42,882 nucleotides of DNA. Origin: a bacterium (GTDB taxonomy: Bacteria; Krumholzibacteriota; Krumholzibacteriia; LZORAL124-64-63). Made by a program: the position numbers and the translations under genes. The notes under the pieces were generated by a model, which ran no database searches, was not told the origin of the DNA, and saw only the letters and a list, made by a program, of their open reading frames with translations. The stretch spans positions 1 through 42,882 of the forward strand of contig JAIFKS010000127.1 in NCBI GenBank assembly GCA_020049465.1, given 5' to 3'. This document shows, piece after piece, positions 33,457 through 41,419 of the stretch. Position 1 is the first letter of the stretch, and each line of letters starts with the position of its first letter.

Positions 33457-33556
33457 TCCGGCACCGAACCATTGACGAAGCCGGTGCGTCTGTGGGCTGA
33501 TGGGTGCAGTCAGGCGGGGCCGCAATGGGGCGGCGACCGCAGCCGATGGAAGCGGA

Positions 33557-34144
33557 ATGAACCAGGCGCAACTGCTGCAACGATGCCAGGCGGGCGACGA
33601 ACTGGCGTGGGAGGTGCTCGTGAGAACGCATCAGGGAAAAGTGTGCGCGATCGCGTGGCACTACCTCGGCGATCAGGACGAGGCCCTGGATCTGGCCCAG
33701 GAAGTCTTCGTCCGCGTGTACCGCGGCCTCGACGCCTGCACCGAGCCCGACCGCTTCGAGCACTGGCTGACCCGCATGGTCCGCAACGCCTGCATCGACC
33801 AGTTGCGCCGGCGCAAGGCGCGCCCGCCGCGCCAGGATGTCCCGGCCGACGAAATGACCTCGTTGTCGGCGAGCTCGCCCGATCCCGAACAGCAGTGGCT
33901 GAGCACGTCGCGCCAGAAGCTGGTGCACCGCGCACTGCAGAGACTCAGCGACATCAACCGCGAGATCATCGTGCTGAAGGACATCCAGGGGCTGCCCCTC
34001 GAAGAGATCGCCGGAATGCTGGAACTGCCTTTGGGCACCGTGAAATCGCGCAGCAGCCGGGCGCGGGTGGAACTGGCGCGGGCGATCGTCGAGATCGAGG
34101 GCGGACCCGCCGGCGGCGGGCTGGGCGTGGGGGTGGCGTCATGA
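33557..34144 (+). CDS. ECF-family RNA polymerase sigma factor
   Basis: The 195-residue protein has sigma region 2 (EALDLAQEVFVRVYRGL, FEHWLTRMVRNACIDQLRRR) and region 4 (IIVLKDIQGLPLEEIAGMLE, LPLGTVKSRSSRARVELARA), without region 1 or 3, as in ECF sigma factors. ATG 33557 (MNQAQLLQRCQAGDELAWEV) fits family starts; the frame extends to 33500, but that part is Arg/Gly-rich. Its stop overlaps the start of the anti-sigma gene (ATGA at 34141-34144), so the pair is translationally coupled. Such sigma factors are held by their anti-sigma partner and usually autoregulate the operon; no promoter boxes could be assigned. Confidence 0.94.
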   Translation: MNQAQLLQRCQAGDELAWEVLVRTHQGKVCAIAWHYLGDQDEALDLAQEVFVRVYRGLDACTEPDRFEHWLTRMVRNACIDQLRRRKARPPRQDVPADEMTSLSASSPDPEQQWLSTSRQKLVHRALQRLSDINREIIVLKDIQGLPLEEIAGMLELPLGTVKSRSSRARVELARAIVEIEGGPAGGGLGVGVAS

Positions 34145-34932
34145 ACAGCCACCGCGACGACCGCGAGCGCTTCGTGCGCGACGTGATGGCCCGCACCAGC
34201 GGTTCTCCCTGCGCGCGCGCCGAGATGCTGCTGCCGGACCTGAACGACGGCCTGCTGGCGGACCTGGACCGGCAACTGGTGCAGGCACATCTGGAACACT
34301 GTGCGCCCTGCCGCTCGCTGGCCGTGGCGATGGCCCGGCTCGAGCCGGTGCTGCCGCAGCTGGCCGTGGTCGATCCGGGCCCGGCGTTCACCGCGGCCGT
34401 GCTGGCGCGCACCTCGCTCCGCCAGCGACTGGCGGCGCCGCCGGCTTCGGCCCGGCCCCTCGGGGTGCCCGGCCTGATGGACCGGCTGGGCCGCTGGTGG
34501 GGCGACCGGATCCTGACGCCTGGATTCGCCTCGCGCGTGGCCTACGCGGCGACGGTGGTCCTGGTCCTGCTGACGGCGGTGCCGGGCGCGCCGCTGCGCG
34601 GAGTGCCGGGTGCGGCGATGAAAGTGATGACAGCCGGGCCGACCGCGGTGCCCGCGGTGGCCGAGGCTTCGTCGTGGCTGGACGGGCAAGTGGCGCGGGC
34701 GCGTGGCGGCGCGGCGCGGCAGTGGGCGGAATTAGACGGCGACATGGACGCGCGCCTGACGCGGACGTCCGGGGCCCGCGGCCAGGCGGTCGCCCATCTG
34801 GGCTCGGCCTGGCGTGAACTGGAGAACGGTCGCTTCAGCGAGGCGGGCTACGAAGGACTGGGGACCATCGACGCCTCCCGACGCATCTGGACCCTTTGGT
34901 GGCATGGTGAAGAGCAGAGCAACGGCGAGTGA
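34141..34932 (+). CDS. Zinc-finger (zf-HC2) membrane anti-sigma factor
   Basis: The 263-residue protein starts inside the sigma factor stop codon. Residues ~20-60 hold a zinc-binding anti-sigma fold with HLEHCAPC (HxxxCxxC) and an upstream Cys in SPCARAEM. A single membrane helix follows (VAYAATVVLVLLTAVPGA, ~140), then a periplasmic domain of ~110 residues with no recognised family. By family knowledge the zinc domain sequesters the sigma factor until a signal, often sensed through the periplasmic part, releases it. The gene ends 12 nt before the next membrane protein gene, suggesting a three-gene operon. Confidence 0.9.
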   Translation: MNSHRDDRERFVRDVMARTSGSPCARAEMLLPDLNDGLLADLDRQLVQAHLEHCAPCRSLAVAMARLEPVLPQLAVVDPGPAFTAAVLARTSLRQRLAAPPASARPLGVPGLMDRLGRWWGDRILTPGFASRVAYAATVVLVLLTAVPGAPLRGVPGAAMKVMTAGPTAVPAVAEASSWLDGQVARARGGAARQWAELDGDMDARLTRTSGARGQAVAHLGSAWRELENGRFSEAGYEGLGTIDASRRIWTLWWHGEEQSNGE

Positions 34933-34944
34933 AAGGGGTAGGAC

Positions 34945-35526
34945 ATGAACGGCAACGACAGGGATTTCCCGAAGGATTTCCAGGACACCGGCACCGGGGG
35001 TCGGGACGAGCGTGACGCGACCAGAACGGGCCCCACCGCGGCGGGCCCCATGGCGACGGGATGGGTGCGTCCGCAGCGATCGGCCGCGCTGGCGACGCTG
35101 CTGTCGATGATGCCCGGCCTGGGCCACATCTATCTGGGATACTACCAGCAGGGCTTCATCAACATCGCGGTGATCGCCGGCTGCATCACGGCGCTCAGTT
35201 CGAACGACTTCGAGGGCCTGGAGCCGTTCATCGCGCTGGGCATGGCGTTCTACTGGATGTTCAACATGATGGACGCCAACCGGCGGGCGCACCACTTCAA
35301 CCGCGTCGCGGCGGGGCTGGGAGCCGAGAAGTTCCCCGACGAGTTCCCGCTGCCCAAGGCGCGCAGCTCGATGTTCAACGGGATCCTGCTGATCGCGGTG
35401 GGGCTCCTGTTCATCCTGGACCTGAACTTCGACATCCCGCTGGACTGGCTCGCCGACTGGTGGCCGCTGGTGCTGGTGCTGTTCGGCGCGCGCATGGTCT
35501 GGAATTCCCGCCGCAAGGCGGGGTGA
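34945..35526 (+). CDS. Small membrane protein, LiaI/LiaF-TM or DUF5668-like, in the ECF operon
   Basis: The 193-residue protein has a disordered hydrophilic N-terminus (~40 residues) and about four hydrophobic helices: ALATLLSMMPGLGHIYLGY, GFINIAVIAGCITAL, SMFNGILLIAVGLLFILD and WWPLVLVLFGARMVW. PGLGHIYLGYYQQG is the TM2-like motif shared by many stress-linked membrane proteins; the C-terminal pair resembles LiaI/LiaF transmembrane regions. Position directly after an ECF sigma/anti-sigma pair suggests an envelope-stress output or modulator. AGG-rich sequence precedes the ATG, and a strong terminator follows 26 nt after the stop. Confidence 0.82.
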   Translation: MNGNDRDFPKDFQDTGTGGRDERDATRTGPTAAGPMATGWVRPQRSAALATLLSMMPGLGHIYLGYYQQGFINIAVIAGCITALSSNDFEGLEPFIALGMAFYWMFNMMDANRRAHHFNRVAAGLGAEKFPDEFPLPKARSSMFNGILLIAVGLLFILDLNFDIPLDWLADWWPLVLVLFGARMVWNSRRKAG

Positions 35527-35552
35527 CGAACCGTCCCGAGCAGGAAGCACGG

Positions 35553-35583
35553 AGAGGGCGACTTCAGGTCGCCCTCTTTTTTT
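35553..35583 (+). terminator. Rho-independent terminator of the ECF operon
   Basis: AGAGGGCGAC (35553-35562) pairs with GTCGCCCTCT (35568-35577), loop TTCAG, followed by seven or more T. Confidence 0.9.
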
Positions 35584-35632
35584 GATGTTACGCTCCTTAA
35601 GGAACCCTAAAGTTGCTTGTGACGGGGTCGAA

Positions 35633-35646
35633 GATCATTAATGATC
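35633..35646. promoter_or_regulatory. Perfect 14-bp palindrome in the promoter region of the receiver gene
   Basis: GATCATTAATGATC is self-complementary and lies ~70 bp before the receiver start in a short AT-rich island. TTGTGA at ~35617-35622 and TAATGA within the palindrome could serve as -35/-10 with a 16-bp spacer, so a protein bound here would overlap the -10 box. Confidence 0.4.
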
Positions 35647-35713
35647 AAAATTAGTGTCGCCGGCGCGGGATGGTCCGTGTCCGGTCGCGCCTCTCGCGCA
35701 AGGGAAGGCCGTC

Positions 35714-36091
35714 ATGCCCAGAATCCTGGTTGTGGACGATGAAGAGCAGATCCGCCGGATCCTGCGGCTGACGCTCGAACGGGCCGGTCACGAAGTCGAT
35801 ACCGCCGCCGACGGCAACGAAGCGGTGGCCATGTTCGATCCCGCGCGCCACGACCTGGTCATCACCGACATCGTGATGCCCGAAAAAGAAGGCATCGAGA
35901 CGATCCAGGAACTGCGCCAGAAGAGCGCCGGCGTGAAGATCATCGCGATCTCCGGCGGCGGCCGCATCAGCCCCGAGGAATACCTGGACTGGGCGAAGCG
36001 CTTCGGCGTGCACCGGACGTTCACCAAGCCGATCGACCGTGACGACCTGCTGCGCACCGTGGCCGAACTGACCGGCGCGCCGGTCGTCTGA
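35714..36091 (+). CDS. Stand-alone response-regulator receiver protein (CheY-like)
   Basis: The 125-residue protein is a single receiver domain: acidic pair Asp8/Asp9 in ILVVDDEEQ, phospho-acceptor Asp52 in LVITDIVMPEKEG, switch Ser80 in KIIAISGGG and Lys105 in TFTKPIDRD. There is no output domain, so it acts by protein contact, as in CheY- or DivK-type proteins. ATG 35714 (MPRILVVDDEE) is preceded by AAGG; the frame reaches 35654 without an RBS. No kinase is adjacent; partner unknown. The VSGGGRISPEEYL segment after the switch residue is a common variant in such orphan receivers. Confidence 0.93.
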   Translation: MPRILVVDDEEQIRRILRLTLERAGHEVDTAADGNEAVAMFDPARHDLVITDIVMPEKEGIETIQELRQKSAGVKIIAISGGGRISPEEYLDWAKRFGVHRTFTKPIDRDDLLRTVAELTGAPVV

Positions 36092-36121
36092 ACTTCAAGG
36101 GCCTGACTTCTCAGCGCCTGC

Positions 36122-37573
36122 TCAGCGGTCCGCCGTTTTCGCCAGCGCCGCCAGGCAGGCGCGTCCGAAGTCGGTCAGCGACGGATCGCGCGCTCCCATC
36201 ACCAGCACCACATCGCCGGAGCGCGCCTCGGCCGCGATCAGCGGCGGCAGGCGGTCGCGCCCGGCTTCGAAGCGCGCGTCGCGGCCCGCCTTGACGATGC
36301 CGGCGACCAGGTCCGCCGACGAGATGTCGCGCGTGACCGTCCCGCCGGCGAAGAAGATCTCCGGCAGCCACAGCACATCGGACGGCGCCAGGTGCTCGCT
36401 GAACGCGGCGATCAGGGCGTCCTTCAGGAAACGGGTCGGCCCGAATCCGTGCGGCTGGAAGACCGCCAGCACGCGGCCGCCGGGCGCGAGGCGTCCGTGC
36501 GCGGTGGCCAGCGCCGCGGCGATCTTGTCGGGGTTGTGCGCGAAGTCGTCGATGACCTCGACGCCGGCGGCGCTGCCCAGACCCTGGAACCGGCGGGCGA
36601 TGCCGCCGAACGCCGCCAGCGGCGCCGCCATGTCGGGCACCGCCACACCGGCGGCCGCGCAGGCAGCGATGGCCGCGGTCGCGTTCAGGACGTTGTGCCG
36701 CCCTGGTTGCGTGAGCGTGAACGCGGTGCCCTGCACCGTGAAGGCGGCGGTGCGGGGGGACAGCACGATGTCCCGCGCCCGGAAATCGCCGCCATCGCCC
36801 GTCTCGTCGCCATTGTTCTGCCCGGCGCCGAACAGCACGGCGCCCGCCCGGAAGTCGGCCAGGTTCGGCTCATCGGCGACGATGAACGGCCCGCGCGTCC
36901 GCGCGCGGAAGGTGCGGAACATGGCGAGGATCTCGTCGGGCTGTTTGTGGTCCAGCCCCAGGTTCAGCACCACGCCCAGCCACGGTTCGTAGCGCACCAG
37001 ACTGCCGTCGCTCTCGTCGGCCTCGACCACCAGCCAGGGGGCGCCGCCGTCGGGCGCGGCGCCGGGAGCGCGGACGTTGCCCGCCTCGCCCCGCGCCACC
37101 AGGTCGGTCAGGGCGCCACCGGTCAACAGGCCGGGTCGCAGGCCGCAGCCCTGCAGGACGGCGAAGACCATGCCGGTGACCGTCGACTTGCCGCTGGTGC
37201 CGCTGACGGCCACGCTGCGGTGCGAGGCCACGTGCCTGGCCAGCAGTTCGGACCGGTGCAGGATGGGAACGCCGGCCCGGCGGGCGGCCGCGACGTCGGG
37301 CACCTGGTCCTCGACCGCGGTCGAGACGACCAGGCCATCGCAGGCGCCGTGAACGGGGTCCAGGTACGTGCCGTCCTGCGGCACGATGACCACGCCCGCG
37401 CGTTCGAGCTGCCCGCGCAGCTCCGGGTTCTGCCCCTGGTCGAAGGCGCGGTCGCTGCCGCTGGCGCGCGCGCCGCGCAGGACCTCGAACATCGCGAGCG
37501 CGCTCATGCCGCTGCCACCCACGCCTGCGAAATGTAAACGTGGCGCGGCGGAGTTCTGGTCAGATGATGACAA
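36122..37573 (-). CDS. Mur ligase (MurC/Mpl type)
   Basis: The ~483-residue protein has the MurC-type N-terminus LHFAGVGGSGMSALAMFE, the P-loop SGTSGKSTVTGM, the ligase motif VVEADESDGSL, DHKQPDEI, and the C-terminal DDFAHNPDKIAAAL. MurC adds L-Ala to UDP-MurNAc; Mpl re-attaches recycled tripeptide. The DDFAHNP form and the lone position away from a mur cluster favour Mpl or an uncharacterised relative, but this is inference. The frame runs to ATG 37621, but TTG 37573 behind GGAAGG gives a normal MurC-like start and overlaps the L,D-transpeptidase stop by only 14 nt. The coupling supports a joint role in peptidoglycan remodelling or recycling. Confidence 0.85.
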   Translation of the reverse strand: MSSSDQNSAAPRLHFAGVGGSGMSALAMFEVLRGARASGSDRAFDQGQNPELRGQLERAGVVIVPQDGTYLDPVHGACDGLVVSTAVEDQVPDVAAARRAGVPILHRSELLARHVASHRSVAVSGTSGKSTVTGMVFAVLQGCGLRPGLLTGGALTDLVARGEAGNVRAPGAAPDGGAPWLVVEADESDGSLVRYEPWLGVVLNLGLDHKQPDEILAMFRTFRARTRGPFIVADEPNLADFRAGAVLFGAGQNNGDETGDGGDFRARDIVLSPRTAAFTVQGTAFTLTQPGRHNVLNATAAIAACAAAGVAVPDMAAPLAAFGGIARRFQGLGSAAGVEVIDDFAHNPDKIAAALATAHGRLAPGGRVLAVFQPHGFGPTRFLKDALIAAFSEHLAPSDVLWLPEIFFAGGTVTRDISSADLVAGIVKAGRDARFEAGRDRLPPLIAAEARSGDVVLVMGARDPSLTDFGRACLAALAKTADR

Positions 37574-38132
37574 CCGGATCGCCTTCCCGCACCGAATCGA
37601 ACAGCGCCATGATGTCGGCATTGGCCAGCCGCACGCATCCGTGCGAACAGGGCGTGCCCAGGCGCGTCTCGGCGTTGGTGCCGTGGATGTAGATGTAGCG
37701 CCCCGCCGAGTCGACGCCGGGACCGCGGTTGACGCCGTCCTGCAGGCCGTCCAGGGTCAGCACGCGGGTGAGGATCAGGTCTTCGGCATGGTCGGCGGCG
37801 GTGTCTTCCGGCCAGACGCGACCGGTGGGTTCGCGGCTGACGAAGACCATGCCCGGCGGGGCCTGGTCGCCGATCCGCCGGGCGATGCGGTGCGCGCCCG
37901 GAGGCGTGCCGCCGGATCCTTCGCGCGCATCGAGGCCGGCGGCGGCCGTCGACACGGGCCAGCTCTGCAGCGACAGCGCGTCGCTCATCAGGTGCAGCCG
38001 TTGCGCAACGATATCGACCAGCAGCCAACGCCCGGCGCCGTCCGGCGCCCAGCGGCGCACGCTGGCCAGGCCCTCGGCGAACGGGGGCGGCGACGGGTTC
38101 GTGCTTCCGGGAGCGGGGATCCGCCGGGCCAT
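37560..38132 (-). CDS. L,D-transpeptidase (YkuD family)
   Basis: The 190-residue protein has a YkuD domain covering most of its length: GRYIYIHGTNAETRLG then TPCSHGCVRLANADIM, with the catalytic Cys in SHGCVR and His in IHGT. By family knowledge it makes 3-3 cross-links in peptidoglycan or attaches proteins to it. No signal peptide is evident after MARRIPAPGSTNPSPPPFAE, which is odd for an enzyme acting in the periplasm; a start further upstream gives no signal either. AAGGA lies six bases before ATG 38132. A much longer minus-strand frame reaching 39953 is a shadow of the fusion gene opposite. The Mur ligase gene begins at its end. Confidence 0.9.
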   Translation of the reverse strand: MARRIPAPGSTNPSPPPFAEGLASVRRWAPDGAGRWLLVDIVAQRLHLMSDALSLQSWPVSTAAAGLDAREGSGGTPPGAHRIARRIGDQAPPGMVFVSREPTGRVWPEDTAADHAEDLILTRVLTLDGLQDGVNRGPGVDSAGRYIYIHGTNAETRLGTPCSHGCVRLANADIMALFDSVREGDPVVII

Positions 38133-38246
38133 GACGTCCTTGCCAAGTACCGTGAAAAAGGCCACTTTGGGTGTTAAATTAATATCGACCGCGGTGGCGG
38201 TCCACCCCTCCGGCCGCGGGCCGGCCAGTGAGGCAGGAGAAGCCCA

Positions 38247-40472
38247 ATGTACGACATCGATGCCTCCCTTGACACCCAGATCCTGGCGCTCAAACGCCAT
38301 CGTCCGGCGGTCGTCTTCGTCGAGGCCACCGATCCGCGCGTGATCGAGGCAGCCTGCAGGCTGCCTCGTTTCATCCGCCCGGTCTTCCTCGCCTCGGAAG
38401 TGGCGGTCAAGGCGGTCGCGCACAGTGAACTGCGCCATGTCGATCCGACGCGCGTCGAGTTCACCCTGGCCGAGAGCGCCTTCATCGACGTGCGCGAACG
38501 CACCGACCTGGTCGACGAGTTCGCCCACGCCTGCACCGATCTGCCGCGGGCCATCCGTCGCACCGACAACCTGGACGATGCGCGCGGGCTGGTGTCCGAT
38601 CCGGCCCGGTTCGGCATCATGGCCGTTCGCCAGGGACACGCGGACATCGTCGTGGGCGGCATCACGCACGAACCGCACGACTACTTCCGTCCCATGCTGC
38701 GCCTGCTGGCCAAGCAGGACGTGCTGTGCGAAGCCGGCGTGTTCGTGCTGCCGGACAGCCACCCCGAGGGCATCTTCCCGCACAACATCCTGGTCGTGGG
38801 CGATGTCGGCGTCAACGCCACCATGACGCCCGAGACGCTGGCGCACGTCGCGGTCGGCACCTGCGCCGTCGCGCGCGACCTGTTCCCCGAGGACGTGCTG
38901 CCCTTCATCAACGGCGCGATGGTTTCGTATTCCAACCGCGGGTCGGACGAAGGTCCCAGCCCCGAACTGGTCCGGCAGGCGGCGGCCATGGTGCCGCAGA
39001 TCCTGGCCGAGCGGGTGGCGCTGGGCGATCGCTACGGTTCGATCCGCGTCGAGGGCGAGGTCAAGATCAGCGTGGCCCTGTCGCAGCGCGCGGCGCATCT
39101 GTACCGGCGCGGGCAGGAGACCGACTTCGTGGGCGGCACCAACGTGCTGATCGTGCCCAACCTGGATACCGGCAACCTGCTGTTCCACCTGTACGCCACG
39201 CGCTATCCCGAGGCGCGCAAGTTCAGCGTGATGTTCGGGCTGCGCTTCCAGGGCGTCGATCTGCCCATGGACAGCACGGCGGCCGATGCCGCGCTGGCCA
39301 TCAAGGCCTGCGTGCTGCGTCTGCACCGCTTCGGCCACTGGCAGCGCACGCCCAAGGACACGTTCTTTCCGCGGCACCGCATCCTGGCCGTCAATCCCGG
39401 CTCGACATCGACGAAGATCGCGCTCTACGAAGGCGATCTGGAAACGTTCACGCGCGAGATCGAGCACCCGGCGGCCGACCTGGCGCCGTTCGAGGGCAAG
39501 CGCATCGTCGAGCAGTACGCCATGCGCAAGGACCTGGTGCTGAGCGTGCTGGCCGAACACGGATTGACGATCGACGACCTGGACGCGGTGGCCGGGCGCG
39601 GCGGCCTGCTGCAGCCGATCCCGCACGGCACCTACAGCGTGAACGAACGCATGCGCGATGATCTGCTGAGCGGGCGCGGGGCGGACCACGCCTCGAACCT
39701 GGGCGCGCTGATCGCGCGGGAACTGGTCGAGGGCACGGGCAAGCCGGCGTTCATCGTCGACCCGGTCGTGGTGGACGAAGCTCCCGATCGCGTGCGGATC
39801 ACCGGCATGAAGGCCATCCGGCGCAAGGTGATCAGCCACGCGCTGAACCAGATCGCCACGGCGCGGCTCTATGCGCGCGAACACGAGACCTTCTACGAGT
39901 ACCTGAACCTGATCGTCTGCCACATGGGCGGCGGCATCACCGTCGGGGCGCACGCGCGGGGGCGCTACATCGACGTGAACAACGGTCTGGACGGCGAAGG
40001 TCCGTTCAGCCCGCAGCGTTCGGGCAGCGAGCCGACCGGCGACCTGATCCGCCTGTGCTTCAGCGGGCGCTACACGCTGGAAGAGCTTCTCAAGCTCAAC
40101 AAGGGCCGGGGCGGCCTGCTGGATCTGCTGGGTACGGCCGACTTCCGCGAGGTCGAGCGCCGCCTCGACGCCGGCGATGCCGAGGCCCAGGCCGTCTACG
40201 AGGCGATGGTGTACCAGATCGCCAAGGCCATCACCGGGTTGCTGCCCGCCTTCGACGGCGCGACCGTCGACCAGGTGCTGCTGACCGGCGGCATGGCGCG
40301 CAGCGAACGGCTGGTGGCCGATATCAGCCGCTCCGTGGCGGCGCTGGGCTGCGGCGTGACGGCCTACCCCGGCGAGAACGAGATGCAGGCGCTGGTACGC
40401 GGGGCGCTGCGCGTGCTGCGCGGACGCGAGAAGGCCAAACAGTACGACCCCCGACCGGAGGCGACGGCGTGA
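38247..40472 (+). CDS. Phosphotransacylase (Pta/Ptb-like)-butyrate kinase fusion
   Basis: One 741-residue frame covers two enzymes. Residues ~1-370 are a phosphate acetyl/butyryltransferase-type domain (DIVVGGITHEP, VVGDVGVNATMTPETLAHVA, VSYSNRGSDEGPSPELV, NVLIVPNLDTGNLLF). Residues 378-741 are a complete butyrate-kinase domain: ILAVNPGSTSTKIALYEGD, VAGRGGLLQPIPHGTYSVNE, IVDPVVVDE, IVCHMGGGITVGAHARGR, DVNNGLDGEGPFSPQRSG, LLTGGMARSERL. The pair would turn acyl-CoA into acyl-phosphate and then acid plus ATP, or run in reverse. Separate ptb and buk genes are the norm. No stop or frameshift interrupts the junction. AGGAG precedes ATG 38247. The next gene, a second phosphotransacylase, overlaps by 4 nt. 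Confidence 0.93.
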   Translation: MYDIDASLDTQILALKRHRPAVVFVEATDPRVIEAACRLPRFIRPVFLASEVAVKAVAHSELRHVDPTRVEFTLAESAFIDVRERTDLVDEFAHACTDLPRAIRRTDNLDDARGLVSDPARFGIMAVRQGHADIVVGGITHEPHDYFRPMLRLLAKQDVLCEAGVFVLPDSHPEGIFPHNILVVGDVGVNATMTPETLAHVAVGTCAVARDLFPEDVLPFINGAMVSYSNRGSDEGPSPELVRQAAAMVPQILAERVALGDRYGSIRVEGEVKISVALSQRAAHLYRRGQETDFVGGTNVLIVPNLDTGNLLFHLYATRYPEARKFSVMFGLRFQGVDLPMDSTAADAALAIKACVLRLHRFGHWQRTPKDTFFPRHRILAVNPGSTSTKIALYEGDLETFTREIEHPAADLAPFEGKRIVEQYAMRKDLVLSVLAEHGLTIDDLDAVAGRGGLLQPIPHGTYSVNERMRDDLLSGRGADHASNLGALIARELVEGTGKPAFIVDPVVVDEAPDRVRITGMKAIRRKVISHALNQIATARLYAREHETFYEYLNLIVCHMGGGITVGAHARGRYIDVNNGLDGEGPFSPQRSGSEPTGDLIRLCFSGRYTLEELLKLNKGRGGLLDLLGTADFREVERRLDAGDAEAQAVYEAMVYQIAKAITGLLPAFDGATVDQVLLTGGMARSERLVADISRSVAALGCGVTAYPGENEMQALVRGALRVLRGREKAKQYDPRPEATA

Positions 40473-41377
40473 CGGCCATCAGCAGGCTCGATGATCTGAT
40501 CGCCGCGCAGCGGCACCGGACGCCGCGCCGGCTGGCCGTGGCGGCCGGCCACGACCCGTACACGCTGGAAGCGGCGATGCGCGCCGCCGCCGGCGGCATC
40601 GCCCTGGTCACGCTGGTGGCCGATCAGCGGCGGCTGGACGAGATGGCGGTCGCGCTGGGGCCGTTGCCGGCCGGGGTGACGGTGATCGACGAGCCCGATC
40701 CGCTGGCCGCCTGCGTGCGGGCCGTCGCGATGGTGCGCGATGGCGAAGCCGACGTGCTGATGAAGGGGCTGGTGCCGACCAGCGACTACATGAAGTGCAT
40801 CCTGGACCGTGAACTGGGACTGCTGCCGCCCGGCCGCGTGCTGTCGCACGTGACGGTTCTGGAGATACCGGCGCTGCCGCGCCTGCTGTTCGTGGCCGAT
40901 GTGGCGATCATCCCGAAGCCGGACGTTGCGGCAAAGCTGCAGATCCTGGAGTATTGCCTGCACGCGGCGCGGAGCTTCGGGGTGGAGCGCCCGCGGGCGG
41001 CCCTGATCGCCGCCACCGAGAAGGTCAGCCCGAAGATGCCGGCCACCGTCGAAGCGGATGAGATCCGCCGGCTGGCCGCCGACGGCCGCTTCGGCGACGC
41101 CATCATCGACGGGCCGCTGGCGCTGGACGTGGCGCTGTCGCCGGAAGCCTGCCGCATCAAGGAACTGGATTCGCCGGTGGGCGGGCTGGCCGACATCCTG
41201 GTGTTCCCGAACATCGAGACCGGCAATGTGTTCTACAAGGCGGCGACGCAGCTGGCGGGTGCCCGCGTGGCGGCCGCGGTGGTGGGCACCACCGCGCCCT
41301 GCGTGCTGACCAGTCGCGCCGACAACGAGGAATCGAAGCTGTTGTCCATTGCGCTCGGCTGCCGTCTGGTGGACTGA
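40469..41377 (+). CDS. ptb: Phosphate butyryl/acetyltransferase
   Basis: The 302-residue protein matches free-standing Ptb in length and motifs: AAMRAAAGGIALVTLVAD, DVLMKGLVPTSDYMKCIL, ATEKVSPKMPATVEADEI, IIDGPLALDVALSPEA and DILVFPNIETGNVFYKA. GTG 40469 shares GTGA with the end of the fusion gene and has GGAGG seven bases upstream. The operon therefore encodes two phosphotransacylase domains and one acyl kinase. The KGLVPTS and IDGPLALD forms are typical of Ptb; the fusion's domain is closer to the Pta pattern, so the two may differ in acyl chain preference or form a mixed oligomer. No mobile features nearby. Confidence 0.92.
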   Translation: MTAISRLDDLIAAQRHRTPRRLAVAAGHDPYTLEAAMRAAAGGIALVTLVADQRRLDEMAVALGPLPAGVTVIDEPDPLAACVRAVAMVRDGEADVLMKGLVPTSDYMKCILDRELGLLPPGRVLSHVTVLEIPALPRLLFVADVAIIPKPDVAAKLQILEYCLHAARSFGVERPRAALIAATEKVSPKMPATVEADEIRRLAADGRFGDAIIDGPLALDVALSPEACRIKELDSPVGGLADILVFPNIETGNVFYKAATQLAGARVAAAVVGTTAPCVLTSRADNEESKLLSIALGCRLVD

Positions 41378-41419
41378 CCCACGGGACGGAGCCGCGTGCG
41401 CCACCAGGGGGGCGCGCCC

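Noticed and set aside
39370..39400. Possibility that the phosphotransacylase and kinase are separate genes with a sequencing error between them
   Set aside because: The frame is continuous, there is no stop, RBS or internal start with spacing signals at the junction, and kinase motifs begin immediately after the linker.
38174..39953. Upstream extension of the L,D-transpeptidase frame
   Set aside because: It lies antisense to the phosphotransacylase-kinase fusion; the YkuD domain and an RBS-supported ATG at 38132 account for the real gene.
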